A stretch of DNA of 64,000 bases from Mytilus edulis (Eukaryota; Mollusca; Bivalvia; Mytilida; Mytilidae). The stretch spans positions 43,142,733-43,206,732 of the forward strand of contig NC_092351.1 of assembly GCF_963676685.1 (NCBI RefSeq). The letters run 5' to 3'. Position numbers and translations under genes: made by a program. The notes under the pieces are model-generated. The model had not been told where the DNA came from. It made no database searches and worked only from the letters and a program-made list of their open reading frames with translations. Positions 47,275-59,605 of this stretch are shown one piece after another; within the stretch, counting starts at the first letter, position 1; each line of letters opens with the position of its first letter.

Positions 47275-48640
47275 ACGAAACCTCTTTCTAAATTATTAAC
47301 ATCTATTTTATCAAGACGGGCTTCAAAGTTATTGTGAAACTGCTTATTCTAGAGGTGGCGTGAATCAGATGTGGATACTTAAAAATTCCAAAAATCTTTT
47401 AGATTACATACAATCTAACTCTCTTTCATCTTGTAACAGTATTAAAACTTTTGACTTTTCTACTCTGTACACAGGTATTCCACATTCCAAACTAAAAGAC
47501 AAATTGAAAGAGTTGGTATTACTTTGCTTCATAAAAAAGAATGGCCAACGTAGATACAAGTATCTTGTCTTAGGGGGGGATAAATCATACTTTGTAAAGA
47601 ATCACTCTGATTCAAACAAAAAATTCTCTGAAACCGATATTATCAAGATGCTTGATTTCTTGATTGACAACATATTTGTAACGTTCGGAGGACGTGTTTT
47701 TCAACAGACTGTCGGCATCCCAATGAGCACAAACTGTGCCCCTCTACTTGCAGACTTGTTTCTTTATTATTATGAGGCTGACTTCATACAGGAACTTCTT
47801 AGGAAGAAAGATAAGAAGTTAGCAATATCCTTTAACTCTACTTTCCGCTATATAGATGACGTTCTTTCACTAAAAAATTCAAAATTTGGAGACTATGTGG
47901 AACGCATCTATCCCATCGAATTGGAGATAAAGGATACTACAGATACAGTTAAGTCGGCTTCATATCTTGACTTACATCTAGAAATTGACAATGAGGGTCG
48001 GTTGAAAACAAAACTTTACAACAAAAGAGATGATTTCAGCTTTCCAATTGTGAACTTTCCATTTCTAAGTAGCAACATTCCAGCAGCACATGCATACGGG
48101 GTATATATCTCCCAATTGATACGATATTCCCGTGCTTGCATTTCCTATCATGATTTTCTTGATAGAGGGTTACGGCTCACAAGGAAGCTATTAAACCAAG
48201 AATTCCAAATGGTGAAGTTGAAATCATCCCTTCGTAAATTTTACGGACGCCATCACGAGTTGGTTGACCGTTATGGAATAACCGTTTCACAAATGATATC
48301 GGATATGTTCCTTACGTCGTAACTACAATCCCCTTCCCTTTCATGAATGTGACCTACCGAATTAGACTAATTACCGGATTTGTAATCACATAAGCAACAC
48401 GACGGGTGCCACATGTGGAGCAGGATCTGCTTACCCTTCCGGAGCACCTGAGATCACCCCTAGGTTTTGGTGGGGTTCGTGTTGTTTATTCTTTAGTTTT
48501 CTATGTTGTGTCGTGCGTGCTATTGTTTTTCTGTTTGTCTTTTTCATTTTTAGCCATGGCGTTGTCAGTTTGTTTTAGATTTATGAGTTTGACTGTCCCT
48601 TTGGTATCTTTCGTCCCTCTTTTATTGTAATGGTGTCACT
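47275..48640 (+). mobile_element. Penelope-like retroelement, 5'-truncated, with open RT
   Basis: The open frame 47360-48322 (320 residues from a GTG; homology extends about 80 bases further 5' with a shift) has RT motifs. Motif A is FDFSTLYT (31-38), followed by QQTVGIPMSTNCAPLLADLF and the catalytic YIDD at 164-167. The thumb is ASYLDLHLEIDNEGRLKTKL. About 310 bases of untranslated tail follow. No GIY-YIG endonuclease follows the RT; either the family carries it at the missing 5' end or lacks it. The element sits in the 5' flank of LITAF copy 2: copy 1 is continuous across the site (18940-18950). This is the most intact RT in the window. Confidence 0.88.
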
Positions 48641-48674
48641 GTAAGATCTTATTTTTTCACCTTCGGCATTTTAA

Positions 48675-48886
48675 ACAAAGGAGGGACAAAAGATACCAAA
48701 GGGACAGTCAAACTCATAAATCTAAAACAAACTGACAACGCCATGGCTAAAAATAAAAAAGACAAACAGAAAAACAATAGTACACACGACACAACATAGA
48801 AAACTAAAGAATAAACAACACGAACCCCACCAAAAACTAGGGGTGATCTCAGGTGCTCCGGAAGGGTAAGCAGATCTTAAACAAAT
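48675..48886 (-). repeat. Inverted solo tail of the same Penelope-like family
   Basis: This is a reverse-complement copy of 48415-48625. It lies only ~40 bases beyond the sense-orientation tail. The spacer (about 48645-48672, 'cttattttttcacctt') is the original LITAF flank seen at 18941-18965. Confidence 0.88.
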
Positions 48887-49079
48887 CTTGCTTTAATTCC
48901 GACCCAAAAGAGAAATTAGAAAGAATATAATAGAGAACATCTGTCTGTCTATTCCGTTCGTCCGTCCTTAAATCGGCGCGTTCGTCCGTAGTTTTTTTTC
49001 GAAAGAGAAACCTTATTTTTTATATCAATATTTAATTCAGAAAAGTTGACTTTTATCGATTCGTCACCTCCGTTTTTTT

Positions 49080-50624
49080 CCTGTTTTCAACTTATACACA
49101 GTGCATTGTTGCAAAAGTTAAAATATATTCACTTCAAACTATGATAATGCTCAAATTTGTAATTTAATGTTATCTGCGTTATATTTTAGATTTTTTTTTT
49201 GGGGGGGGGGGGCAAAATGTGACTGGGAAATGAAAGATTGTAAATTTCATTTTCTTTAAGAGAATGGTATGCTAAAAGGAAACACAAGTTAAGCTCTGCG
49301 TGATACATATATATTCAAGACTTTGTTTAGTTCGTACGTTCGGACTCTTCACTGGTTCTACCTTCACCAGGAACACTCAAACCCAAACATTTGAAATCCA
49401 AAGATGTATAAGACATAAACACATATGACTTCGAAATGAATATTTGTCGTGAATTTCTACTGTGTAATTTCTTTCGATCAGGACCAAGATTTTTATAGTC
49501 TTATATAGTAATAAAGGGATATGGTATGGTTGCCAATGAGTAAACTATCCACCAAAGTTCAAATGAAGGGGATGTATGCAGCTATGGCTAAATGTGGAGC
49601 CTTCAACAATACCGTAGAGTCGGCTATAAAAAGATCCGGCATAAAAACAATTCAATTGAAAAAATTAAGGGCCTAATTTTCGAGAAAAAAAACCCCAACA
49701 ACGTGACAGACATGATCGAACGACAACAACTTAACTGCAGACTCCTGCTTGGTCAGGATAGTAAAGAATGTTGCGTGGTAAACACATTGTGAGAGCCCAA
49801 CTTTTCCCTTACGTAGGACAGTGGTGAAACAGCACAACATAAAACAAATTATAAAAGTCAGTCTCTTGTGGAGAGTTGTCTCATTGGCAATCATACCATA
49901 TCTTCTGCTTTTATATCAACTCATCAGACAAAACACAGGACAAGGCAGAGTATATATCCATTCCTCATCCCTTACAACAAAAAGACAAAAAGTACAGAAT
50001 TGATAATACTCGCAGTAACTGACAGCTTGTTCAAAGCCAATAACAACTAATGACTAAGACAAAAGTATCAATCAGAACACATCCATACCCGATTGAAAGA
50101 AAGAACCTGACCTGATGCAAATTTTATTTTCAATTGCGAATCCTCAGTTTTTTTATCTTAGACCAATGCTGGTTTGTTACTGTTAGGAACGTTCCGATAC
50201 TTGCAGGCGAAATATTTTTTTATGGATTTTCGTTATATCTATATTTCCCGTATTATAAAGGAGACAAAAATATGGACATTACTCCGAACCGAGAAGGGGA
50301 AGGACAGTTGGAATTCACGTGCTTTTTTTCCTAAATAATCTCATCTTAATCCAAAATTGGAGAGTATTGCACTGTAGATGCTATTACAATGATCACTGTA
50401 CATATAGTTAATATACTTATATATCGAAACTTGTAGGTCGAGAAACAACACAAGACATATTCGTTCCTTATAAACCATAGATTATTTACATATATTAATG
50501 TACAAGAATGCGGCTATTGCGAAGTCTATCTCCTATTGGAGTTCTGAATGAAACAATCCGGATATTTTATTTTCATATATTAATTTCGCGTCCGAAATGT
50601 TAAAGATAGTATGATATAAGCGCA
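49080..50624. repeat. 3' flank of SLC46-1, duplicated at 60310-61940
   Basis: Long stretches are shared with the right-hand copy, for example 'atattcacttcaaacta', 'aatgaaagattg' and 'aaaggagacaaaaatatgga'. A T/G homopolymer block lies at 49189-49212. A short repeat at 49505-49650 is shared with 60738-60860. No exon is seen. A possible minus-strand polyadenylation signal AATAAA (50571-50566) lies 54 bases beyond the transporter's stop codon. Confidence 0.7.
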
Positions 50625-53600
50625 TTACAGCTTCACAACATAAACGAGTTTAACATCTTCCGTTGTATTGTCTTCAACGTTTTTCTTTTCAGCTGCTTCT
50701 TTATACAACAACAATCTGAAATCAAAACCAATATATAAAATATTTATAGAAAGAAGATGTTGTATGATTTCCCATGAAACAACTCTACAACAGAGATAAA
50801 ATGTCACAAAAATTAAAAACCAATATATAATTTTAAAAAAAAATTATAAAAAGGAAAATATGGTATGATTGCTAATGATAAACTCTCCAACAGAGACAAA
50901 TGTCACAGAAATTAATGCCTCGTTCACACGTATATTTAATTCGAAATGAATTGGAATCGAATGCGAATCGAATTCGCTAATCGCGTTCACACACTCTTCT
51001 TTTTTAATTCGAAATTTTATTCAATTCGCATTAGAAATACGCTTTTGTTAATTCGAATTAAAAGTCAACGTCGTTTGGACAGTTTAGCGAATTTGACGCG
51101 CATTGCAATTCGAATTAGAATTGACGTTACCTACTAGGACGTAGAACGTTTCGAATGCGAATTAAACTAATTTTAGTTAATGCGAATCGAATTCGAATTA
51201 CGTGTGAACTCAGCATAACAACTATAGGTAACCGTACGGCCCTCAACAATGAGCAAAGCCCATACCACGTTATCAGCTATATGCTAATTTAAAACTTTTA
51301 TATCTTAAAATGTATTAGTCAGTGAGATTAATTTCACCTCATAATAAAATACAATACATTTACCATTCATTTGATAAGACATTCGTATTTTTTGTAATAT
51401 GCATTATTAGAATCATACCACTACTTAAGATGGCATTTTTACATTTCGTTATAAAGGCAATTGGTATATCATGGTCTATTACATTAAATACTTTTAATCT
51501 TATTCACCTTTTTTTATAAGCAACGTTCTTTCATTAGTAAAAGGCCATCCAGATGAGCCTGGTTATGTGATTATTTTGTTAGAATATATTATACTGTTTA
51601 TATGCATAGCAGGAGACGCTTACCCTGACGACAGCATAGCAGACGCTTACCCTGTCGATACACTCGGTCTCGCTTCTATCCGATTTCATACGATTCTCTC
51701 AAATTTTGAATTGTTTCTTCCTAATTGATTGACTAGGTTTGAAATTTCCTGTACCAAGTCAGGAAAATGGCCGTTGTAATATTATAGCTCGATTCTGTGT
51801 GTGTTGCATTTTAGTGTTGTGTTTCTATTGTGTCGTATTTTCTCCTCTTATATTTGATGTGTTTCCCTCAGTTTTAGTTTTTCTATCAATGGATTTATGA
51901 ATTTCGAACAGCGGTATACTACTGGTGCCTTTATTTGAACATCGGTAAATGTCTGTCGACTTAATCAAGGTATTTGTTTTTACAATTGTACATAAAAACA
52001 TTGCTATTCATCTGATGTTTTTTAACAGAAATATTTGAATATAATACTGATTAGAACGATACACTACCCAAATAATAATAAGCCAGCCAAATGGAAGCCA
52101 CCAAACACAAGCCATATAAGTCCTGTATATATTGAAACTGTAGCACCATAAAGTACGTTTGAGGCCACAGATCCGATCAAAGAACATACAGCATCAATTG
52201 CAGCTAGACTTCCAAACATTGCACCTGTAATATTGTAATATATGCTTAATTGAAAATGGAGCAATCAATTTACTACAAGGGGGCGGGGCTATGTCTGAGT
52301 CCGACATAGTTTTCGCGCGAAGCACGAACTTTTCTTCTAAACGCTACCAATCAAATATTTTGTTCCCAATATCTAACATTATAAGGTTTGGGGAAAAACT
52401 GGATTTTTTTTCTCAAATGGGGATAAGCATACTTTTACGTACCCCAACCCCTTTTTAAGTTTAATGGTTGTTACCTAAGAATTTTTCAGCGACGATTTAA
52501 AAAAGCGACTGTACACATAACATTAGTTAAGATCGAAAGTTAAAATCGAAATAACTTAATGATAAATTTCCTATTTTTATTGTTAGTTTTTCTGTTTTGT
52601 GTATTATTCCGATTTAATGTTAGACCTAAATAAACTCATCATAGATACCAGGACTAAATTTTGTATATACGCCAGACGCACGTTTCGTCTACAAAAGACT
52701 CATCAGTGACGATCGAATCCCAAAAAGTTAAAAAGGTCAAATAAAGTATGAAGTTGAAGAGCATTGAGGACCAAAATTCCTAAAAGTTTTGCTAAATTCA
52801 GCTAAGGTAATCTATGCCTGAGGTAGAAAAGCCTTAGTTTTAAAACATTGCACTATTACAACGACGTAATGGTAAATTAATAGTAGACCTATTTTGGTTG
52901 GACCTTTTAGTAATAGCGGGTTAAACATATATATTGTAGCAAGCTTTATTAAATTGTACCTTGTTTATCTTTTGGGGTAAACTGGGACATCATTGCCCGT
53001 ATTATGGTAATAGGATATGCACCAAAGAGGCCAACTGCTGGAGCTGAAAATAAATTATAACTCTTTAAATGTAATGCTTACGTGTAACTTACTAGATTAT
53101 ACATAACATATGTAAGTGTAACTGTAACGGTCCTTTCATTCCATGAACGATCGTTAACATATGGCAAAGATTATTGTGCACCGTTCTTTTCCCGAAAATT
53201 GGTAATAACTAGTACGTATGTTCAAGCATGCATAGATTTATCTCTCATCATAAAAAAATATGATATTTCATTAGATGAGATCAACTGCATTTTGAGGTCT
53301 GGTTGTGAAAATTACTGTCGGTAAAATACCATATACTGTCAATTGAACATATCTTACTATATATACCATTTATTGGTAATTGTAAACCGATAAGGCGATG
53401 CTGCTAATAACACCAACGTTCATTATATGCACTGCGCATGATAATTCAAATAAGTTTAGTAATAGGGAGCTTTACAAAATACTTGATGTCATGGTTTTAT
53501 ATTTTTCGGTTCCACTAACATCTGTCCTAACACAATAGACCCTATTCATTTGAGGATACATTCGCCGTACAAGTCACCAAGAATGCAGAAATTTACTTTG

Positions 53601-54815
53601 CAAACATCATTGAAATATTTTCAAACTTATTAAACAAAATAGTGTTTTTTTTTGTTTTTTTTTTGTTTTTTTTTTATTATCGAAACTTTAGATTTCTTTA
53701 TACTTACCGATAAATATCATTACATCGTCGACAGCAACTGCCGTCACCATGTAATAAGCGATTGCAGATATGGATCCAAGAATAATCATAGCTCTCTTTG
53801 ACATACATTTATACACAAGACGGGAAAGACCTACACCAACAATCATCTGGACAAAACTTCTTAATGCCCCAAACAGTCCAATAAGAACAGCATTCCAACA
53901 AAATGGAGAGTTCAAAACGTATAACGATTGAACGTTAATTCTACCAATAGCTGGTGTTACATTTAGGGCAAATACAACTGCCAGTATAATGTATTTGTAT
54001 CTCAAAGGACCCTTTCTAGTATAAAATGATACTGATTTTTTTAGATATTCTATTTGTGAAATACTTGTTAATTTTTCCGTAGTCTGTACACTTTCTGGGA
54101 GGGATAATATAAGAATAGCAATAAAGCAAGTGATACCAACAATTAAAACAGATCCGTAAAAAAATCCCAAAAATTTAATCACATAGCCCGAGCTTACAGA
54201 GCCTATTGTTACACCCATTCCAAGTGTTAATTCAATCATGATAATTCCAAATAGTCGACTTTTTCCATATTTAGTCAAATCTGCAGCAAAAGAATATGAA
54301 GCAGCTACTAAAGTTATCCACATGCCACATAATCCATCAACAAAAAAAGCAATAATAAATGTGTAAATATTCCACTCAAGTTTTATTGCTATTGCGAAAA
54401 AAGCTGCTTTGAAAAACAAACCAAATGTAGGAACAATTAATGCTGCTCTGCGTCCAATTTTGTCCCCCCATGATCCAACCATCAAAGACATTAAAAGTAC
54501 TGGAATACTTTGTGCCAAATGGCAATACGCATTCCAGTTTGCAGTTATTGACTGTACTTCTTGTTGCTGTTTGAAACGGATAGATGAAGTATTTACTTCA
54601 CATAATGATTGGCGGGATGCTGAAACAACACTGGTGATATTTTTTTGTCGTTGAACTGCATAATAACCATACTGCGTCTCAGCGGTACCCAGCACAACAT
54701 TTCCAAAAACCATTAATATGATTATCAATGGCATCAGATAATGGCGACATGTCAAACGTTTTTCTGAATCTTCACTTTCTGCTTTTGGTATTCCATTTTT
54801 AATTTGGTCAGACAT
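50625..54815 (-). CDS. SLC46-type MFS transporter (folate/proton symporter family), complete
   Basis: Four minus-strand exons join in frame: 54815-53708, 53043-52960, 52224-52068 and 50715-50625 (TAA), giving 479 residues, a normal length for SLC46. The exon-1 part has eight to nine hydrophobic segments. Residues 114-123 are GSWGDKIGRR, the MFS signature in the loop after TM2. The first external loop has two N-glycosylation sequons (N59, N75) and Cys72, and SPFCWN supplies Cys306. In the human folate transporter the equivalent loop cysteines form a disulfide. Exons 2-4 supply the last helices (IAPAVGLFGAYPITIIRAMM; AMFGSLAAIDAVCSLIGSVA; FGGFHLAGLLLFGLLLY) and a charged cytosolic tail. SLC46 members carry folates, antifolates or, for SLC46A2/A3, bacterial muropeptides; the substrate here cannot be read. 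A 5'-truncated short repeat and a Harbinger element lie in intron 3. Confidence 0.93.
50848..51300 (+). repeat. Short dispersed repeat split by a Harbinger element
   Basis: The left part (50848-50915, 'atatggtatgattgctaatg') and the right part (51216-51300, 'taacaactataggtaaccgt') join into the same family seen unbroken at 62370-62480. Confidence 0.88.
50916..51215. mobile_element. PIF/Harbinger-type MITE, exactly 300 bp
   Basis: The termini are TGCCTCGTTCACACG and (reverse complement) TGCTGAGTTCACACG. TAA duplications flank it at 50913-50915 and 51216-51218. Its interior is nearly all variants of AATTCG/CGAATT. Removing it restores 'agaaattaacaactatagg', the normal host repeat. The duplicate locus at 62395-62415 is an empty site ('agaaattatcaactatagg'). 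Confidence 0.93.
52628..52850 (+). repeat. 'cgtttcgtctacaaaagact' family, copy D
   Basis: A near-full copy of the ~220-bp repeat, in intron 2 of the transporter gene. Confidence 0.85.
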
Positions 54816-55427
54816 TTTGTTTTAATTCTGAAATTAAAAAAGATAGTAATAGCAAAAATTTGTAGTAATACTTATCTAAAAGCTTTATAACTATACTAAA
54901 TTGAAGATGGCCTGTATTTTTTCCTGTAAATTTTTTTATAAGCAAAATTTAAATGCTAAAAAATAATAATTTACACAAAAGTATCCGATTGAAAAAGACT
55001 GCATATCGTTTTGTTTATTGTTTATTGTTTCTTCTTTTTCAAAATTTGATAAACATGAGTTTAAAACTAATGATTTAGGAAGAAAGCTCTAGTACTTCCG
55101 GTGTACTGATGAAACCATTTGTTTTTACTAAATTATAGTCTTTTCATTACAGAGCATAACGATTGCCTTGTATGCAATTTTGTTTTGTTTGCCTTGCTTT
55201 AGCAATGTTTAGATAAACGTCCCCCTCTACAAACGTTTAGATAGAATACATATATCATTCTAGATAAACAAAACCTACCTGAAAAATCTAAAACTTATAT
55301 TCCAACAATATGCATGTTGTTTGACATTTTAGTAATCATTGTGATCATATATGTAGTATGTAATATACTTATTCAAATATTTGATAATTTCATTGTTGAT
55401 TATTATCTTTTGATGTGACTTAGTTTT

Positions 55428-55605
55428 AATATCTCTACGGGGTCAAAATATAGACCGGTCTGCTGGTCATGTATATACGGGGTACACATTTTGACGTACG
55501 AGAATCCTAAGGGGTCAAACTGTTGACGTACTAGAATCTCTACGGGGTCAAAATGATGACTTACAAGAATTTCTACGGGGTCAAAATTTGACGTGTAAGG
55601 ACGGT
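55428..55605. repeat. Minisatellite, about four copies of a ~40-bp unit
   Basis: The phrase 'ctacggggtcaaaat' or a variant, then 'gacgtac' or a variant, recurs at about 55434, 55485, 55534 and 55573. It lies 600-800 bases upstream of the SLC46-1 start codon. Confidence 0.8.
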
Positions 55606-56017
55606 CTGTCTACCTGTGAATATTCAACATTTAAATTAAATCGAAAGGGACTGTAACAAGTTCATACGTTCCAAGAAAGTAGAAACAATAATAATGAGAC
55701 AAACACATAGGCTGATCTTCTCTTTTCCAACATATGGGTATCTCACAGGGATCCAGTCTAACCACATGGCTATCAGTTGCCGAAGGATCAAAAACACCAA
55801 GCGTATAAGAAAAGAAAAAGACGATACAAGAAACACCAGATCATCAAACATATAAAACACTTCAAACTAAAATTGTGCAATACTGAGGATATCAAATGTT
55901 CTGAAAAGAGACACCTTTCCTATTCAACTACTGGGGCTCTTTTGGATTATCAGTCACCAAATATGTCATAGTCGAAGATATGGAAATAAATGGAAAATGA
56001 TAGTGGTGTGGGTTTTT

Positions 56018-56145
56018 TGGGGGCCCTTTATAGCTTGCTGTTCGGTGTGAGCTGAAGACCGTACAATGATCTATGATGGTTTACTTTTATAAATTGTTAC
56101 ATGAGTGGGGAGTTGTCTTATTGGCACTCATACCATACCTTCCTT
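56018..56145 (-). repeat. Dispersed short repeat, reverse of 14445-14592
   Basis: The wording is the same on the opposite strand ('gggccctttatagcttgctg' through 'ttggcactcataccatacct'). Confidence 0.8.
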
Positions 56146-57292
56146 TATCTATTTACCTTTTGAATTCCCATTTGATAAGGACTTACCGTTTTCAATTTTG
56201 CTTTGTGTTTGATATATTTGTGTTTTTACTTTTTTTTAACTGAAAAATATTTTTGTTTTGAAACAATATAACACACTTTCTTCTTTATGACATACTGTAT
56301 ATCTAGTATCTGTCGCACCTCTTTTCCAATAAGACAGAACAATGTTTCTGTAAAGTATATTTTCAAATCATATATGTTATATATCGTGTCTCTTTTATGT
56401 GTGCGTGCAGAACATTGAATTGTTGTCTATAGGTTACCCAAACGCATTATCATGCATCAGGCATAAGTCATAAAATAGTAAATCACGACTAAAGTAGTTT
56501 ATATGTAGTTGCTAACATATACGTCATATGTTTTGTATTTTATTTATATAACGTTACACACTTTGTCCCAGGCTCGATAACTTTGATTCATTTTTAGACA
56601 GGCATTGTCAGTTTATTTTCGATTTATGAGTTTGACTGTCCCTCTCATATATTTCGTTCCTCTTTGATATGTCCTTACCACTGAACGCATAGTATGAACC
56701 TAAGCTGATAAGTTCGACCTAAAATTATCACATCCTCCAATCGTTTACATGTACTGTTTACACAAAATAAACTTACATTAAAAAAAAATAATATCAGCTG
56801 ATCTTAAAACAATATAAAGACTTTTTGAACTCAGTCGCAGTGCGTCTTTTCGACTCACAGATGATGTATTATGAATATGCATCTCTTGTGGATAGTTGTC
56901 TCATTAGCAATCAAACCACATCTCCTTCTACCCGGTGATCGGTACTTATTTTTTTGCATATGCCATTGATAGAACAAATTTAAAATTGAAACTACAGCGG
57001 TTTTTCCTATATGATAATGTTAAAGGTTTCTTTTTGTTCAAAGAATGTGTTTCTTTTTGTTCAAAGAATATGTTTCTTTTTTCATTCAAAACCCAAACCT
57101 GCTATTATTATTATATAAAAAAAAGTAAAATCACAAAAATACTGAACTCCGAGGAAAATTCAAAACGGAAAGTCCCTAACCAAATGGCAAAATTAAGGGA
57201 TAAAACACATCAAACGCTTACGTTTGTTATGTATACACAGACAGTAAATATAATGGTGATATCAAGAACAATTTATCACAATTAAATGTACC

Positions 57293-57370
57293 TGATACGT
57301 TATCATTTCACTAAATATGACTACTTTCAGAACAGTTAGTAGTCATATTTAGTGAAATGATAACGTATCA
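57293..57370. repeat. Perfect inverted repeat, 33-bp arms and 12-base loop
   Basis: The left arm 57293-57325 (TGATACGTTATCATTTCACT and 13 more bases) is exactly the reverse complement of 57338-57370. The loop is TTCAGAACAGTT. Confidence 0.97.
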
Positions 57371-58619
57371 TGTATATGTAAAGTATATATTGTTTTTGTA
57401 TCGAAGAGTTAGCACATGTATTAATAAGTAAATATTGTCAATATTTATATTTTGTGCGTATACTGGAAGTCACTTAATAAACGAGTATGTAAATCAAACT
57501 ACAATTTATAATAATTTAGCTGATATAAGTAGGAGATATATCACTGGATCAACACTTTAATTGCTCTTATTCACATACAAAATTAAATAATTTGTTGACC
57601 CGGCAAGGATCTAGAAACATATTAGTCATATTGAGTATAAAATAATGCAGGAAAAGTTTACAATGTCAGTCAAAGATTATATATTATAACAATTACATGT
57701 CTGAATTGTTTTTATTCATATTAGCACAGCTGCATCACTTCAAACATTGTCATATCTTATCACACTTATCACACCCAGAGTCAACTTCCAATTCTACAGC
57801 AGTAACATACCATCTTTGTTATCGTATGGCGTTTACATATCTTGACTAAAAGGTTACGCCCGTGCATGTTGGCAAATGGACTGCATAAACAGTAGTTTGC
57901 TCCTGGCGCAAAAGCTAAAACCAACGTCTGCTAAGTCACAAGTTTTATTGTCACCATCACGAATCGGTCACCAAATCGATGTTACATTATTACAATAAAA
58001 GAGACATATGTTTTTAATAAAATATCCTGAAGTATCTGAAAAGTTGTCTAAACTATAAGGCGATTCCCTAATAGATATAGGAAGATGTGGTATGTGTATA
58101 ACCTATATAGATTAGCGAGATTTGAACATTGGTAATCTGATGTTGGTTTTGATATTCCATCTTAATTTGCTTAAAAGTACTAACACAGCAAAATCTAATC
58201 AACTTTTTCATCGGCAGAAACAGAAATCCACATCATCAGATCTGGAACTCTACTTTTTATTGATAATTGTACATTAACATACAATGTTCTAGACAGTATA
58301 ATTGTTTGTTAACATTAACTAATTGACCAGTATATAGTGAATGAGTTGCATGCATGATTGAATACTACGTAGAGACGACGTTATCGTTCTCAATCAATCA
58401 TATGCAAGATTTATGTCTAAGTTCCCTGTTACACTTTTCAATTGCGCCAAAATAAAATATTTCATCTCGCCAATAATACAAATAAATAGTATAAATGGTA
58501 GATTTATTGAACAGACTTTTAATAAAAATTCGTAGGTGTTCTGTGGAACAGTGTCTCAACTTCTTTTTCTGTTGTCTATGTTTTCACTGTGATAGGGAAA
58601 TGCACATAATAGATTTACA

Positions 58620-59170
58620 GTTAATTACATATAACGTTTGAAATGTATGAAAAAAGTTATGCTTGTAAAAAAGTCGAGGACTCAACCAAAATGGGGAAAA
58701 AATATTAAAATTTTTCTTTAGATATCTTTTGATTGTAAGAAGCTTCTGTCCAATTAAAAAAAAAAAAAACAGGATAGTGTATGACTCTAAAAAATGTTTT
58801 AAAAACTTAAACTGCAGACTGTATGTAATGTTAACTGGAAGAAAAAGTTAGTCTATTTATCAGTAAAATATATACGGTTTACAGGATCTTTTTTCAAAAT
58901 TTACTTCTGAATACTATGTTATGACCATAAACAAGCTTCTGTCCAAGTTTGGTACAAATCCAGGATAGTTAAGGAAAGTTGTCAAAATGTTTAGAAAATC
59001 CCCATCACAGAGTGAATATAATGTTAAATGGCAGAAAAACAAGTTTCTGTCCAAATTTAGTAGAAATCCGGGATAGTTAAAGAAAGTAAATGAAATTTCA
59101 AAAAATATCAACCACAGAGTGAATATTTTTAGACGCCGAAGATGTAATGTAGGATCGCTATGTCTCACCT
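58620..59170. repeat. Dispersed repeat with two internal units
   Basis: The unit 'aagcttctgtccaagtttgg' through 'ccacagagtgaatat' is repeated at about 58930-59018 and 59038-59125, and a weaker copy is near 58740. The end 'gatgtaatgtaggatcgcta' is, from memory, a frequent molluscan repeat end. Confidence 0.65.
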
Positions 59171-59352
59171 TTGCAACAAAAGTCTCAGGTTAGACAAAAA
59201 CCATAATCGAAGCTTTATAATCTGAAGCAACATTATAAGTCTGCTCTGGAACAAAACTTTTAAGCAGTGATACTAATGTACATTTCGCTCGGATGAATAC
59301 TATATTTCTGCAAAAAAAATAGGTCTTAATTCACATGACCTAGCGACTTATA

Positions 59353-59605
59353 CTATGTACCGGATTTGTAATACCATAAGCAACACGACGGGTGCCACAT
59401 GTGGAGCAGGATCTGCTTACCTTCCGGAGCACCTGAGCTAGATCACCCCAAGTTTTGGTGGGGTTCGTGATGCTTAGTCTTTAGTTATCTATGTTGTGTC
59501 CTCTGTGCTATTATTTGTCTGTTTGTATTTTTATTTTTAAATATGGCGTTGTCAGTTTATTTTCAATCTATGAGTTTGACTATCACTCTGTTATCTTTCG
59601 TCCAC
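59353..59605 (+). repeat. Solo Penelope-like 3' tail
   Basis: This matches 48361-48620 with scattered changes. There is no RT sequence upstream, so it is a strongly 5'-truncated copy. Confidence 0.88.
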
